This document shows positions 18,042-31,274 of a DNA stretch of 64,000 nucleotides, piece by piece. The stretch covers positions 62,001 through 126,000 of the forward strand of contig CAWATZ010000002.1 in the NCBI GenBank assembly GCA_963784995.1, written 5' to 3'. A model generated the notes under the pieces. That model ran no database searches, was not told where the DNA came from, and worked only from the letters and a program-made list of their open reading frames with translations. Source of the stretch: CAWATZ01 sp963784995 (lineage in GTDB: Bacteria > Planctomycetota > Planctomycetia > Gemmatales > Gemmataceae). Each line of letters starts with the position of its first letter. Position 1 is the stretch's first letter. A program made the position numbers and the translations under genes.

Positions 18042-19974
18042 ATGCCAAAAGCCGCTGAGCCGCAGCTCATGGAGAAGTGGAAGATCCAGGACGCCCTGGA
18101 GACCTATGGAGTCCGTAACTGGGGCAAAGGCTATTTTGGCATCAACAAGCTCGGGCACGTCACCGTCATGCCCAACAAGCGCGGCGACGAATCGATCGAT
18201 CTGAAGGAACTGGTCGATCAGCTGCGGCAGCGCGGCATCGAGCCGCCCATCCTGCTCCGCTTCACCGACATCCTCCGCCATCGCGTCGGCGAGATCCACC
18301 AGGCCTTCACGCAAGCCATCAAGGAGAATGACTACCAGGGCAACTACTGCTGCGTCTATCCGATCAAGGTCAACCAGCAGCGCCTGGTGGTCGAGGAGAT
18401 CGTCGATGTCGGCAAGCCGTTCCGCTTCGGCCTGGAGGCTGGCTCCAAGCCGGAGCTGCTGGCGGTGCTGGCCCTGACCAACGGCGAGACGCCGATCATC
18501 TGCAATGGCTTCAAGGACGACGAGTTCATCAAGATGGCCATGTTTGCCCGCAAGATCGGCAAGCAGGTCATCCCCGTGGTGGAGAAATTCACCGAACTGG
18601 AACTGATCGCCCGGCACGCCGAGGAGCTGAGGATCCGGCCGGTGCTGGGGGTGCGCGTCAAGCTGGCCACGCGGGGAGCGGGCCGCTGGCAGCTCCAGTG
18701 CCGGCTACCGCTCCAAGTTCGGCCTGACACTGACCGAGGTGCTGGAAGCGGTCGAGTTCCTCAAGTCACGCGACATGGCCGACTGTCTGCAGCTGGTTCA
18801 CTTCCACCTGGGCAGCCAGATCACCAACATCCGCAACATCAAGAACGCCCTGACCGAGGCGGCTCGGATCTACGCGGAGCTGCACAAGATCGGCACCGGA
18901 GTACAGTATCTCGACGTGGGCGGCGGCCTGGGCATCGACTACGACGGCTCGCAGACCGACTTCGAGTCGTCGGTCAACTACACGCTGCAGGAGTACGCCA
19001 GCGACGTGGTCTTCCGCGTCAAGGGGGTCTGCGACGAGGCCGGCGTGCCGCACCCGACCATCATCACCGAATCGGGCCGGGCCCTGGTCGCCTACCACAG
19101 TCTGCTGGTCTTCGACGTGCTCGGCGTCTCCAACTTCGACCGCTATCACCTCCCGCCGGAACTGCCGGAGGACGCGCCGCGCAGAGTGGCCGACCTGTTC
19201 GCCATCCACCGCGACCTGAACAAGAAGAACCTCCTGGAGGGCTATCACGATGCCTTGCAGGCCGTGGACGAGGCGCTGACCCGCTTCGCCGTCGGCTCGC
19301 TGAACATCGAGATGCGGGCCCTGGTGGAACGGCTCTACTGGGCCGTCTGCGGCAAGGCCCTCAAAATCGTCCGCGACCTGGACTTCGTGCCCGAGGAACT
19401 GGAAAACCTCGAGCTGCTGATCTCCGATACCTATTTCTGTAATTTCTCGGTCTTCCAGTCGATGCCCGACAGCTGGGCCATCAAGCAGCTGTTCCCGATC
19501 ATGCCCATCCACCGCCTCAACGAGGTGCCAACCCGGCGGGCGGTCCTGGGCGACATCACCTGCGACTCGGACGGCAAGATCGACCAGTTCATCGACCTGC
19601 GCGACGTGCGCAAGACGCTGCAGCTGCACCCCTACCAGGACGGCGAGCCCTACTACCTGGGCGGCTTCCTGCTGGGGGCCTATCAGGAGATCCTCGGCGA
19701 TCTGCACAACCTCTTCGGCGACACCAATGCCGTCCACGTCAGCCTGACCGACGAGGGCGAGGTGGACATCGACAAGTTCGCCGTGCTCAAGGGCGACACG
19801 GTCAAGAAGGTGCTGGCCTACGTCCAGTACGACGCCGAGGGACTGACCGCCCAGCTGCGCAAGGACGTCGAGCGTGCCGTCCGCAAAGGCTCGATCTCCG
19901 CCACCGAGTCGCGGCAGTTCCTTCGGTTCTACGAGGCTGGCCTGGACGGCTACACCTACCTGGAAGAACCGTGA
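18042..19974 (+). CDS. speA: Biosynthetic arginine decarboxylase, with one apparent frameshift
   Basis: This PLP enzyme converts arginine to agmatine for polyamine synthesis. The N-terminal half (ATG 18042, after caggaga) carries the PLP lysine in CVYPIKVNQQ; the second half carries HFHLGSQ, VGGGLGIDYDGS and ESGRALVAYHS, and ends at 19974. The halves are in different frames. At nt 18687-18700 the reading should pass from RGAGRWQ to SSAGYRSKFGL, and one extra base at about 18693 explains the shift. Together they give a product close to the normal length of about 640 residues. There is no slippery heptamer, so a mutation or sequencing indel is likelier than programmed shifting. Confidence 0.88.
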
Positions 19975-19987
19975 CCACAAAAATGGA

Positions 19988-20062
19988 ACCACGGATGACA
20001 CGGATAACACGGATAAAGAAATACTTGTTGTTTTTATCCGTGTTATCCGTGTCATCCGTGGT
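19988..20062. repeat. Perfect palindrome family B in the pyrD leader (30-bp arms)
   Basis: The arms at 19988-20017 and 20033-20062 begin accacggatgacacggataa. The loop is 15 nt. It ends 18 nt before the pyrD ATG. The same arms occur at 28376-28467 inside a kinase gene with a different loop. Confidence 0.95.
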
Positions 20063-20080
20063 GAAATTGTCTGTTTTGCC

Positions 20081-20995
20081 ATGCTTGATCTTTCCGTAAC
20101 GCTTGGCCGGTTGACCCTGCAAAACCCGATCCTGGTTGCCTCGGGCACGTTCGGCTACGCTCGGGAGATGGCCGGGGTGGTCGATTTCGCCCGGCTCGGT
20201 GGGATCATCCCCAAGACGGTCACCCGCCAGCCGCGCATCGGCAACCCGCCGCCGCGCACCGTCGAGACGGCCTCGGGCATGCTCAACGCCATCGGCCTGG
20301 ACAACGACGGGATCGAGCATTTCCTGGGACATCATCTGCCGTATCTGCGGACTTTACCGACCGCGATCATCGCCAACATTGCTGGCAAGAATGAGCCGGA
20401 GTTCATCGAAATGGCCGCGATGCTCGGCAAGGAAGAGGGTCTCGCCGCGGTCGAGCTGAACCTGTCGTGTCCCAACGTGGCCGGCGGCGTCGATTTCGCC
20501 ACCGATCCAGAGGTGACAGGGCGGGTGGTCCGCCAGGTGCGGCAGGTCTGTCCGCTGCCGATCATCGCCAAGCTGACGCCCAACGTGACCGACGTTGTAC
20601 CCATTGCCCGGGCGGCAGCGGAGGCCGGGGCGGACGCCGTGTCACTGGTGAATACCTTCGTCGGCATGGCCGTGGACTGGAAACGCCGCCGGCCGATCCT
20701 CGGCAACGTCACGGGCGGACTGAGCGGCCCGGCCATCAAGCCGCTGGCCCTGCGGCTGGTCTGGCGCGTGGCGCGGAACGTAGGGATCCCGGTGATCGGC
20801 ATCGGCGGCATCGCCACGATGGATGACGTGATGGAGTTCCTGGTCGCGGGTGCCAGCGCCGTGCAGCTGGGGACGGTACACTTCTACGATCCGACGGCGT
20901 CGATGCGCGTGCTGGACGAACTGCCCGCGGCGCTGGCGCTGCTGGGGGCCGGCAGCGTCCGCGAGGTGATCGGGACGCTGCGGACGGCATCCTGA
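20081..20995 (+). CDS. pyrD: Dihydroorotate dehydrogenase, class 1B type
   Basis: A 304-residue FMN TIM barrel that oxidises dihydroorotate to orotate in pyrimidine synthesis. The start MLDLSVTLGRLTLQNPILVASGTFGYA is typical (key part LQNPILVASGTFGY). The catalytic base is Cys in ELNLSCPNV, as in class 1 enzymes, and the FMN phosphate site is GIGGIATMDDVMEFLVAGASAVQLGT (key part GIGGIA). Class 1B enzymes usually pair with PyrK, which is not in the window. The ATG at 20081 follows a long palindromic leader. Confidence 0.94.
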   Translation: MLDLSVTLGRLTLQNPILVASGTFGYAREMAGVVDFARLGGIIPKTVTRQPRIGNPPPRTVETASGMLNAIGLDNDGIEHFLGHHLPYLRTLPTAIIANIAGKNEPEFIEMAAMLGKEEGLAAVELNLSCPNVAGGVDFATDPEVTGRVVRQVRQVCPLPIIAKLTPNVTDVVPIARAAAEAGADAVSLVNTFVGMAVDWKRRRPILGNVTGGLSGPAIKPLALRLVWRVARNVGIPVIGIGGIATMDDVMEFLVAGASAVQLGTVHFYDPTASMRVLDELPAALALLGAGSVREVIGTLRTAS

Positions 20996-21041
20996 GATTT
21001 ATCGTTTCGCGCTCAACCGGTTGAGCGCGAAACGATAAATC
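20996..21041. repeat. Loopless 46-bp perfect palindrome family C, copy 1
   Basis: gatttatcgtttcgcgctca is followed by accggt and its complement. It starts directly after the pyrD stop (20993-20995) and ends 2 nt before the stop of the convergent gene, so it fills the convergent intergenic gap. A second copy is at 23113. Confidence 0.96.
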
Positions 21042-21043
21042 AA

Positions 21044-21835
21044 TCACCTGGAACCAGAAGCCAAAGCCAGATACAGCTGTCCCAGATGGTGCCAGGAACT
21101 GGTATCGGGCAGGAGCGCTACCGCCTTGCTCAGCGCGCCGCGTGCCTCCTCGGTCCGTCCGATGAACAGGTAAGCCATGCCGCGATTGAACAGCACCGGG
21201 ACCGATTCGGCCTGGGTTTCCCACATAGCCAGAGCTTCCCCGGCCAGGCCGCGATGCCAGGCCAGCGCCGCCCGTTCATTTTCCTGGATTGCCACCCATT
21301 CTCCGTTTACCGCAGTTTCCTGCTTCAGCAGTTCCTCGGCCGCTTCATAAGCCCTCGCCAGGCGCAGCACCCCGGCGGCCAGCAGGCGCGGATAGGCGCC
21401 GGTCTGCTTTCGCGCCCAGTCGATCAGGGCCGGGCTGGCTTGCGGGCCGGCTTCTCGCACCCGGAGGGGAGACAGGTTCCCGCCTGCGAGCAACGGGTGC
21501 AGATCGCGCACCTGTTGCGGGTAATTGCCCAGGGCAAAGGCCAGGGCAACGACCGGCTCGTATCCGGTCACCAGCTGCGGCCATTCCGGCGGCGCCGAGA
21601 CCTTGCCCGGCGAGCTGACGGGAAAGCACTTCAGCACGCTGCGGGCCTCGTCCCAGGCCAGCCGGGGATCGATCGGCTGCACCGGCACGGAATCGTAGGG
21701 CTCCACCTCGTCACCGGCGGCCGGGAACCCCAGACCCTCCGCCTGGGCGTCCACCTGCCGCTCCAGATAGCGGGCGAACAGCTCCGACACCGCGGAGGCG
21801 CTCACCCGCTCGTTCGTTTCTCGTGGCTGTGACAT
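21044..21835 (-). CDS. TPR-like hypothetical protein
   Basis: A 263-residue cytosolic protein without a recognised family. The ATG at 21835 (MSQPRETNERVSASAV) lies just inside a divergent arrangement with rlmN. The C-terminal part contains helix pairs resembling tetratricopeptide repeats (ALAWHRGLAGEALAMWETQA; GMAYLFIGRTEEARGALSKA; SWHHLGQLYLALA). The N-terminal half is unassigned. TPR units usually mediate protein contacts; no partner is evident from the neighbours. Confidence 0.75.
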   Translation of the reverse strand: MSQPRETNERVSASAVSELFARYLERQVDAQAEGLGFPAAGDEVEPYDSVPVQPIDPRLAWDEARSVLKCFPVSSPGKVSAPPEWPQLVTGYEPVVALAFALGNYPQQVRDLHPLLAGGNLSPLRVREAGPQASPALIDWARKQTGAYPRLLAAGVLRLARAYEAAEELLKQETAVNGEWVAIQENERAALAWHRGLAGEALAMWETQAESVPVLFNRGMAYLFIGRTEEARGALSKAVALLPDTSSWHHLGQLYLALASGSR

Positions 21836-21915
21836 GACCAACTCTCCTGCCTGGTTCCTTGCAATCGTTCTCACCCAGTTGAACGCGCCACCTGGCCGGA
21901 CTTGCGCTGAGGATG

Positions 21916-22000
21916 AACCACAGAGACCCAGAGACACAGAGAAGACAGAAGAGAGAAAAGACTTCTTTTGTCTTCTCTGTGTCTCTGGGTCTCTGTGGTT
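21916..22000. repeat. Perfect palindrome between divergent genes (32-bp arms)
   Basis: The arms at 21916-21947 and 21969-22000 (aaccacagagacccagagac...) flank a 21-nt loop. It lies in the leader of rlmN, 42 nt before its ATG. Confidence 0.95.
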
Positions 22001-22042
22001 CCGTCTCTTCTCAGTTCGCGAAGGCCCGATTACAATGGCAGC

Positions 22043-23226
22043 ATGGCCACCGCGATCCGTAACCTCCAGACGGTCGGTCCACGGCCGGCGCTCCTGGACC
22101 TCTCTGACGCCGACTTCCTGTCCTGGCTGCAAGCTCAGGGCCAGCCCCCCTTGCGCCCCGCCAGGTGCGCCGCTGGCTGTTTCCCGGCCGGGCTCGCTCC
22201 TTCGAGGAGATGACCGACCTGCCCCGCGCTCTGCGGCAGCGCCTCAGCGAGGAGTTTACCTGCTTCGGCTCGCGCCTGGAACAGAGACTCGATTCCAGCG
22301 ACGGCACCAGCAAACTCCTGCTGCGCCTGGCCGACGACCACCTGATCGAGTGCGTCCTGCTCAAGGAGGCCGACCGCCGGACCGTCTGCATCAGCACGCA
22401 AGTCGGCTGCGGCATGGGCTGCGTCTTCTGCGCCAGCGGTCTGGAAGGCGTGGTCCGCAACCTCAGGGCTTCTGAAATCCTGGAGCAGGTGCTGCAGGCT
22501 CGAAACTTGTTACCCGGGTCGGAACGGCTGACGCACGTGGTGGTCATGGGCATGGGCGAACCGCTGGCCAACCTCGACAATTTGATGGACGCCCTGGCGG
22601 TGGCCTGCTCGCCTGGAGGGCTTGGCCTGAGCGCACGCCACGTCACCGTTTCGACGGTCGGTTTGCCGGCGAAGATTCGCCGCTTTGCCGACCTTGGCAA
22701 GGCGTATCACCTGGCCGTGTCGCTGCACGCACCGAATGACGAGCTGCGGACCAAGATCGTGCCGACCAACGACAAGACGGGCATTGCGGCCATCCTGGAG
22801 GCGGCCGACTCCTTTTACCAGACCACGGGCCGGCAGGTGACCTATGAGTACGTGCTGCTGCGAGACCTCAACGACGGTCCAGACCAGGCGACCGAACTCG
22901 CCCGATTGCTGCGCGGCCGGCAGGCCCACGTCAACCTGATCCCGTTCAATGACGTGGCCGGCCTGCCCTACCGCCGGCTGACGCAGCAGGCCCTGACCGA
23001 CTTCGTGGCCATCCTGCGCCGGGCCGGACTGAGCGTCAAGGTCCGCAAACGCAAAGGAGCTGACATCGACGCGGCCTGCGGCCAGTTGCGTCGGGACGCC
23101 CTGCAACAAAACGATTTATCGTTTCGCGCTCACCCGGGTAAGCGCGAAACGATAAATCAGAAGAATGCCGGCACCGGTTCCGCAAGAGCGGCCCAACCGG
23201 AACTCCCACTGCTGGGAGGGGTTTAA
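22043..23226 (+). CDS. rlmN: 23S rRNA (adenine-2503-C2)-methyltransferase, frameshifted at a C-tract
   Basis: A radical SAM enzyme that methylates A2503 of 23S rRNA and A37 of some tRNAs. The cluster motif is CGMGCVFC, the conserved HVVVMGMGEPLANLDN follows, and the C-terminal catalytic Cys is in GADIDAACGQL. The natural N-terminus (ATG 22043, PALLDLSDADFLSWLQAQG) is in another frame from RQVRRWLFPGRARSFEEM. One more C in the run at 22145-22150 (C6 to C7) joins them as QPPLAPRQVRR. After CGQLRRDALQQ a palindrome (23113-23158) adds a tail (DLSFRAHPGKRETIN) of 40 or so extra residues. Confidence 0.9.
23113..23158. repeat. 46-bp palindrome family C, copy 2, inside the rlmN 3' end
   Basis: It shares the 20-bp outer arms gatttatcgtttcgcgctca (nearly) with the copy at 20996, but the centre is cccggg instead of accggt; both are self-complementary. 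It is translated as DLSFRAHPGKRETIN in the rlmN frame. Confidence 0.93.
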
Positions 23227-23296
23227 CCAATTACAGTGGTCCGGCAAAAGCGGCACAACCTCTTGCCGGACCAAGCCAGGGAGACTCGAGGCAACC

Positions 23297-23956
23297 GTGG
23301 CAACGACCGGCGAGACCAGCGGACAACTGGCTCTGCGCGATCCGGACATCCGCCTCATGCTTCGGGTCCGGGACGACGAGCCCGGCGCCTTCGAGCAGCT
23401 GGTCGAAACCTATCAGCACCGGTTGGTGGCCATCATGCACCACCTGGTGAGCAATGCCGAGGAGGCCGAGGACCTGGCCCAGGAAGTCTTTCTGCGCGTC
23501 TACCGGTCGCGCAAGAAGTATCGACCCCGTTCCAAGTTCTCGACCTGGCTGTTCACCATCGCCAACAACCTGGCCCTGAACAGTCTCCGGGCTCGCCAGC
23601 GCAAGCCGGCCGTGTCGCTCAACGTGACCGACTCCGGACCGCTCGGTCCTCGCCCCGCCGAGCAGCTGGTCCACGACCGGAACAACGGGCCGGTCCAGCA
23701 CGTCCAGCAGCAGGAACTGGCGGCCGTCATCCGCAAGGCCCTGGACGGGCTCAACGAACGGCAACGCATGGCGGTGGTCCTCAACAAGTTCGAGGACATG
23801 GGTTATGCCGAGATTGCCGAGGTGATGGGCCTGACTGCCAAGGCGATCAAGTCGCTGCTGAGCCGGGCCCGCGAGAACCTGCGCCAGGCCCTGACGGGGT
23901 ACGTCTACATGGACAGCAGCCCGGCGCCGCACGAGAAGGAAGATGAGGACGAGTAA
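23297..23956 (+). CDS. ECF-type RNA polymerase sigma factor
   Basis: A 219-residue sigma-70 family protein. Region 2 (about residues 27-95) contains EAEDLAQEVFLRVYRSRKKYRP and STWLFTIANNLALNSLRARQR. Region 4 (about 140-195) contains LDGLNERQRMAVVLNKFEDMGYAEIAEVMGLTAKAIKSLLSRAR (key part YAEIAEVMGLTAKAIKSLL). The GTG at 23297 is the best start; gggag lies 12 nt upstream. It is followed by an anti-sigma-like gene and a secreted protein on the same strand, the usual ECF operon layout. Confidence 0.93.
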   Translation: MATTGETSGQLALRDPDIRLMLRVRDDEPGAFEQLVETYQHRLVAIMHHLVSNAEEAEDLAQEVFLRVYRSRKKYRPRSKFSTWLFTIANNLALNSLRARQRKPAVSLNVTDSGPLGPRPAEQLVHDRNNGPVQHVQQQELAAVIRKALDGLNERQRMAVVLNKFEDMGYAEIAEVMGLTAKAIKSLLSRARENLRQALTGYVYMDSSPAPHEKEDEDE

Positions 23957-23962
23957 GGACCT

Positions 23963-24030
23963 GTTCCCCGAGCCGCTTGCGGCTTAGCGCACCAGCGGGG
24001 TTGCGCCAAGCCGCAAGCGGCTCGGGGAAC
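23963..24030. repeat. Palindrome family D, copy 1 (29-bp arms, one mismatch)
   Basis: gttccccgagccgcttgcgg... pairs with its complement ending at 24030. It lies between the sigma and anti-sigma genes, 34 nt before the anti-sigma ATG. The core agccgcttgcggcttagcg recurs at 41484-41534. Confidence 0.92.
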
Positions 24031-24064
24031 CGACTCCAAGGCCAGCCCGCACGGTGAAACCATC

Positions 24065-24568
24065 ATGACCAAGGACCGCCCCCTGAGCGACGAGGAACAG
24101 GCCGATCTGGTGGCCTACCTCGACGGTGAGCTGCAAGGCGAGGCCGCCCGCGACATCGAAGCGCGCCTCGGCCAGGATGCGTCCGTCCGGGCCGAGGCGG
24201 AGGCCCTCAAGCAGACCTGGGACCTGCTCGATTATTTGCCGCAACCGGAGCCGTCCGCCAACTTCACCCATCGCACCCTGGAACGACTGGAACCGATCAA
24301 GTCCCGGCCGCTGTCCGCCGGCCGGTGGCAGCGCTGGCGGCCGCGGTTCTTTGCTGTCGGCTGGGCTGCCGCCGTGGTGCTGGCTTTCCTGGGCGGGCAG
24401 TATGGATTCCAGTTCTATGCCTCCCGGCAACCGCCCGGCGGTCGCGAACTGGTCCGCGACCTGCGCTTGATCGAAAACAAACGCCTTTACGAGATTGGTG
24501 AGAGCGTGGAGTTTTTACGGCAGCTGGATCAACCCGACCTGTTTGGCGACGACTCGGCTGGCTCCTGA
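24065..24568 (+). CDS. Putative membrane anti-sigma factor
   Basis: A 167-residue protein with one membrane helix (about residues 95-115, FFAVGWAAAVVLAFLGGQYG). The cytosolic N-terminus has the LVAYLDGELQGEAARDIEARL motif (key part LVAYLDGEL) seen in anti-sigma domains, but it lacks the HxxxCxxC zinc ligands of the ZAS class. Position directly after an ECF sigma gene supports the role. The ATG is at 24065. The external part is about 50 residues. Inference: it binds the sigma factor at the membrane. Confidence 0.78.
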   Translation: MTKDRPLSDEEQADLVAYLDGELQGEAARDIEARLGQDASVRAEAEALKQTWDLLDYLPQPEPSANFTHRTLERLEPIKSRPLSAGRWQRWRPRFFAVGWAAAVVLAFLGGQYGFQFYASRQPPGGRELVRDLRLIENKRLYEIGESVEFLRQLDQPDLFGDDSAGS

Positions 24569-24583
24569 GAGAGGAAGTGTCCC

Positions 24584-25564
24584 ATGCGATGGCTGCGGCT
24601 CCTGGCCCTTTTCATCGTGTTGCTGGTGGCGGCAGCGGGTGACCGTCCCCAGCCGGGCGAAGCTGTTGACGAGCCCGACGATCGGGCCCGCAATGCCCGC
24701 CTGCTGCGCAAATGGAAGGCCGACCCGGAGCATTATGCCCGGCTGCAGCGCGACTTGCAGGCCTTCCACTCGCTCTCCCCGGAACGGCAGCAGCAACTCC
24801 GGCAATTCGATCAGGACCTGCACAACCTCGAGCCGCAAACGCAGCACCGCCTCTGGGAAGTGCTGGAGCGGTACTGCCTCTGGTACGAGCGTCTGCCCCG
24901 GGAGAAACAGCTGCTGCTCGAGGATGCGGCCGACCAGGCCGAACGGTTGCAGTTGATCCGCGACATCAAGGAACAGCAGTGGCTGCGGCAGTTGCCCTTG
25001 CAGACCCGGCTGAAACTCCAGGACGAGCTGGCCAAATCGCCGGCGGCCAAGCGGGGGGAGATCATCGCGAGATACAAGGCGGATGAGAAGGATCGCCGGC
25101 AGAGGTTCCGCAAGCAGTTCGAGTCCCGCCCGCCAGGCAAGGACAAGGCCGTTCGGCCGGCGAAGGTGGAAGCGCTGCCGCCGGAGGTCAAGACCTTCGT
25201 GGAACAGGCCCTCAAACCCAAACTGAGTGCCCGGGAAAGCAAGATGCTGGACGCGGCCGAGGGCAAATGGCCGGACCTGGTGGTCCTTATCGAGCATCTG
25301 GCAGACCGGCACAAGCTGCGCCCCTTGCCGGGACCGAAGGAGCTGTGGGAAGCCCCCGCCAGCGCCTTGCCGGACGTGCCGGACACCGTGCTGCGGGAAT
25401 TCGCCCTCACCGGGCTGACCGCCGCGGAACGCAACAGCCTCCATCTCTCACCCATGGACCCGGAGAGCCGGGAGCGCCTGATCCGTGCGTTTTTCGAGAA
25501 GAAACCCCGCGAATTGCAACGCTACCGCAAGCAGAACAAACAACTGCTCAAGGTGTTGCCGTAG
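24584..25564 (+). CDS. Secreted helical protein of the ECF operon (unknown function)
   Basis: A 326-residue protein starting at ATG 24584, 15 nt after the anti-sigma stop and preceded by agaggaag. It has a signal peptide (LRLLALFIVLLVAAAG). The mature region is highly charged and rich in Gln/Arg/Leu helices (LSPERQQQLRQFDQDLHNLE), similar in style to DUF3106-type periplasmic proteins, but the family is not certain. Its position suggests it is the target or sensor partner of the sigma/anti-sigma pair. Confidence 0.75.
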   Translation: MRWLRLLALFIVLLVAAAGDRPQPGEAVDEPDDRARNARLLRKWKADPEHYARLQRDLQAFHSLSPERQQQLRQFDQDLHNLEPQTQHRLWEVLERYCLWYERLPREKQLLLEDAADQAERLQLIRDIKEQQWLRQLPLQTRLKLQDELAKSPAAKRGEIIARYKADEKDRRQRFRKQFESRPPGKDKAVRPAKVEALPPEVKTFVEQALKPKLSARESKMLDAAEGKWPDLVVLIEHLADRHKLRPLPGPKELWEAPASALPDVPDTVLREFALTGLTAAERNSLHLSPMDPESRERLIRAFFEKKPRELQRYRKQNKQLLKVLP

Positions 25565-25684
25565 GCTGGCAATCATCTCCCCTCACGAACAGGCCGATCC
25601 CTCCAGAAGAAATCCCCTCCAAAAGAAGCCGGAGACGGTTTGCTCCCGATGGTGTCTTTGTGATACCATGAGGAAAAGAGGAAC

Positions 25685-25759
25685 AGTCATCAGTGATCAG
25701 TCATCAGTGATCAGTCATCAGTCACTGATGACTGATTACTGATCACTGATTACTGATTC
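25685..25759. repeat. Cluster of short direct and inverted iterons
   Basis: Three tandem units of cagtcatcagtgatcag type are followed by the inverted form (actgattactgatcactgat). The set folds as one long imperfect hairpin. It ends 19 nt before the ornithine cyclodeaminase-like start codon, so it lies in that gene's leader. Confidence 0.88.
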
Positions 25760-25778
25760 CCGACTGGAGTACGCAAGC

Positions 25779-26774
25779 ATGACCTCCCCGACTTCCGTAC
25801 AACCGGTTTCCCCGCAAGGGGTGTTGCTGCTCACCGAGGACGAGGTCCGCCGGCTCTTGACCATGGAAATGGCCATCGAGGCGGTGGAACAGGGGCTCAG
25901 GCGCATGGCCCTGGACGAGGCCCAGAACGTCTCCCGGGCCCGGACCCAGACCGACCACGTGGTGCTGCACTCCATGTCGGCCGCGATCAAGGCCATGGGC
26001 GTGATGGGCGCCAAGGTCTACACCTCGCGGCGCGGCCAGGCCCGCTTCTACGTGCTGCTCTTCGACGGCAAGACGGGCACGCTGCTGGCCCAGATGCAGG
26101 CCGACTACCTGGGTCAGATGCGGACCGGTGCGGCCAGCGCCGTGGCCACGCAGTACGTGTCCCGGCCGGACAGTACCGAGGTCGGCATCTTCGGCAGCGG
26201 CAAGCAAGCCCGCACTCAGCTTCTGGGCGTCTGCAAGGTCCGGCGGATTCGGCGGGTCCAGGTGTACTCTCCCAACGAGGAGCATCGCCGGCAGTTCGCC
26301 ACCCAGATGAGCGAGCAATGCCAGACAGACGTCGAGCCGGTGTCCCGTCCCGAGCTGGCGGCCGAGAACAAGGACATCCTGATCACGGCCACCGATAGCC
26401 GCGAGCCGGTGCTGCATGGCCACTGGCTCGCCCAGGGGACGCACGTCAACGCCATCGGCAGCAATTTCAGCGTCAAGGCGGAGCTGGACACGGTGGCGAT
26501 CCGCAAGTGCAGCAGCATCGTGGTGGACAGCAAGGACCAGGCCCGCCTGGAGGCGGGCGACCTGATCCAGTCGGAGGACGACGGTTCCTTCCGCTGGGCC
26601 GACGTCCGCGAGCTGGGCCAGGTGGTGGTCGGCCGCTACGTCGCCCGCCGCCATCCGCAGGACATTACCCTGTTCAAGTCGCTCGGCATCGCCGTCGAGG
26701 ACGTGGCCGTGGCCGCCCGGGTCTACGCCCGCGCCCAGGCCGAGGGGGCTGGCCGGATCATCTCGGAATTATGA
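25779..26774 (+). CDS. Ornithine cyclodeaminase / mu-crystallin family protein
   Basis: A 331-residue NAD(P)-binding protein. The Rossmann motif is GIFGSGKQARTQLLGVCKVR (GxGxxA type). The family blocks GVMGAKVYTSRRGQARFYVLLFD (key part GAKVYT), QMRTGAASAVATQYV, and HVNAIGSNFSVKAELD are present. Known members include ornithine cyclodeaminase, alanine dehydrogenase and ketimine reductases, so the substrate is open. The ATG at 25779 lies after the iteron cluster. It is convergent with the large histidine kinase; the two share a palindromic 3' end. Confidence 0.88.
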   Translation: MTSPTSVQPVSPQGVLLLTEDEVRRLLTMEMAIEAVEQGLRRMALDEAQNVSRARTQTDHVVLHSMSAAIKAMGVMGAKVYTSRRGQARFYVLLFDGKTGTLLAQMQADYLGQMRTGAASAVATQYVSRPDSTEVGIFGSGKQARTQLLGVCKVRRIRRVQVYSPNEEHRRQFATQMSEQCQTDVEPVSRPELAAENKDILITATDSREPVLHGHWLAQGTHVNAIGSNFSVKAELDTVAIRKCSSIVVDSKDQARLEAGDLIQSEDDGSFRWADVRELGQVVVGRYVARRHPQDITLFKSLGIAVEDVAVAARVYARAQAEGAGRIISEL

Positions 26775-26817
26775 CAAGGTGACAAGGTGACAGAAGAAGC
26801 AACGCCACCGTCTTCTG

Positions 26818-26836
<19 letters not shown>
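26772..26836. repeat. Perfect palindrome spanning two convergent stop codons (26-bp arms)
   Basis: tgacaaggtgacaaggtgac... (26772-26797) pairs with 26811-26836. It contains the stop of the ornithine cyclodeaminase-like gene (about 26772-26774) and supplies the last codons (DKVTR) and stop of the kinase on the other strand. Confidence 0.95.
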
Positions 26837-30972
<4,136 letters not shown>

Positions 30973-30997
30973 TCTGTTTGCCGCTCTCTGCACGCCG

Positions 30998-31072
30998 GAG
31001 AGTCGAGAGTCCAGAGTCAAGAGCCGGAAGCTTCTGGCTCTTGGCTCTTGACTCTCAGCTCTGGGCTTTCGA
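30998..31072. repeat. Imperfect palindrome in the kinase/M23 divergent intergenic region
   Basis: gagtcgagagtccagagtca... pairs with ctctggctcttggctcttga... around the centre ggaagcttctgg. It ends close to the kinase start at 30972 and would lie in its 5' leader. Confidence 0.85.
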
Positions 31073-31274
31073 TGTTTCAGCTTACCCCGGGCGCGCCCGG
31101 AAGCAACACGTGTCGGCCCTCTCCGGAAAGCAGTCTCGTCTTCCAGGCGCACCAAGCGCTCCAAGAGTTCCGGATCTGCTTCCGAAAGACGATTGCAGAC
31201 CCGGGCACAGGTGAGTACGCTAAAGCGCCAGACGCCGGAATGTGACCTGGATCTTTCTTTCAAGGAATGCACCG

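Noticed and set aside
18687..18700. Programmed frameshift in speA
   Set aside because: No slippery heptamer, stop codon or internal Shine-Dalgarno is positioned for recoding; a simple indel explains it.
25685..25759. Possible CRISPR array
   Set aside because: Units are 14-17 bp, contiguous with no unique spacers, and face inverted copies; there are no cas genes.
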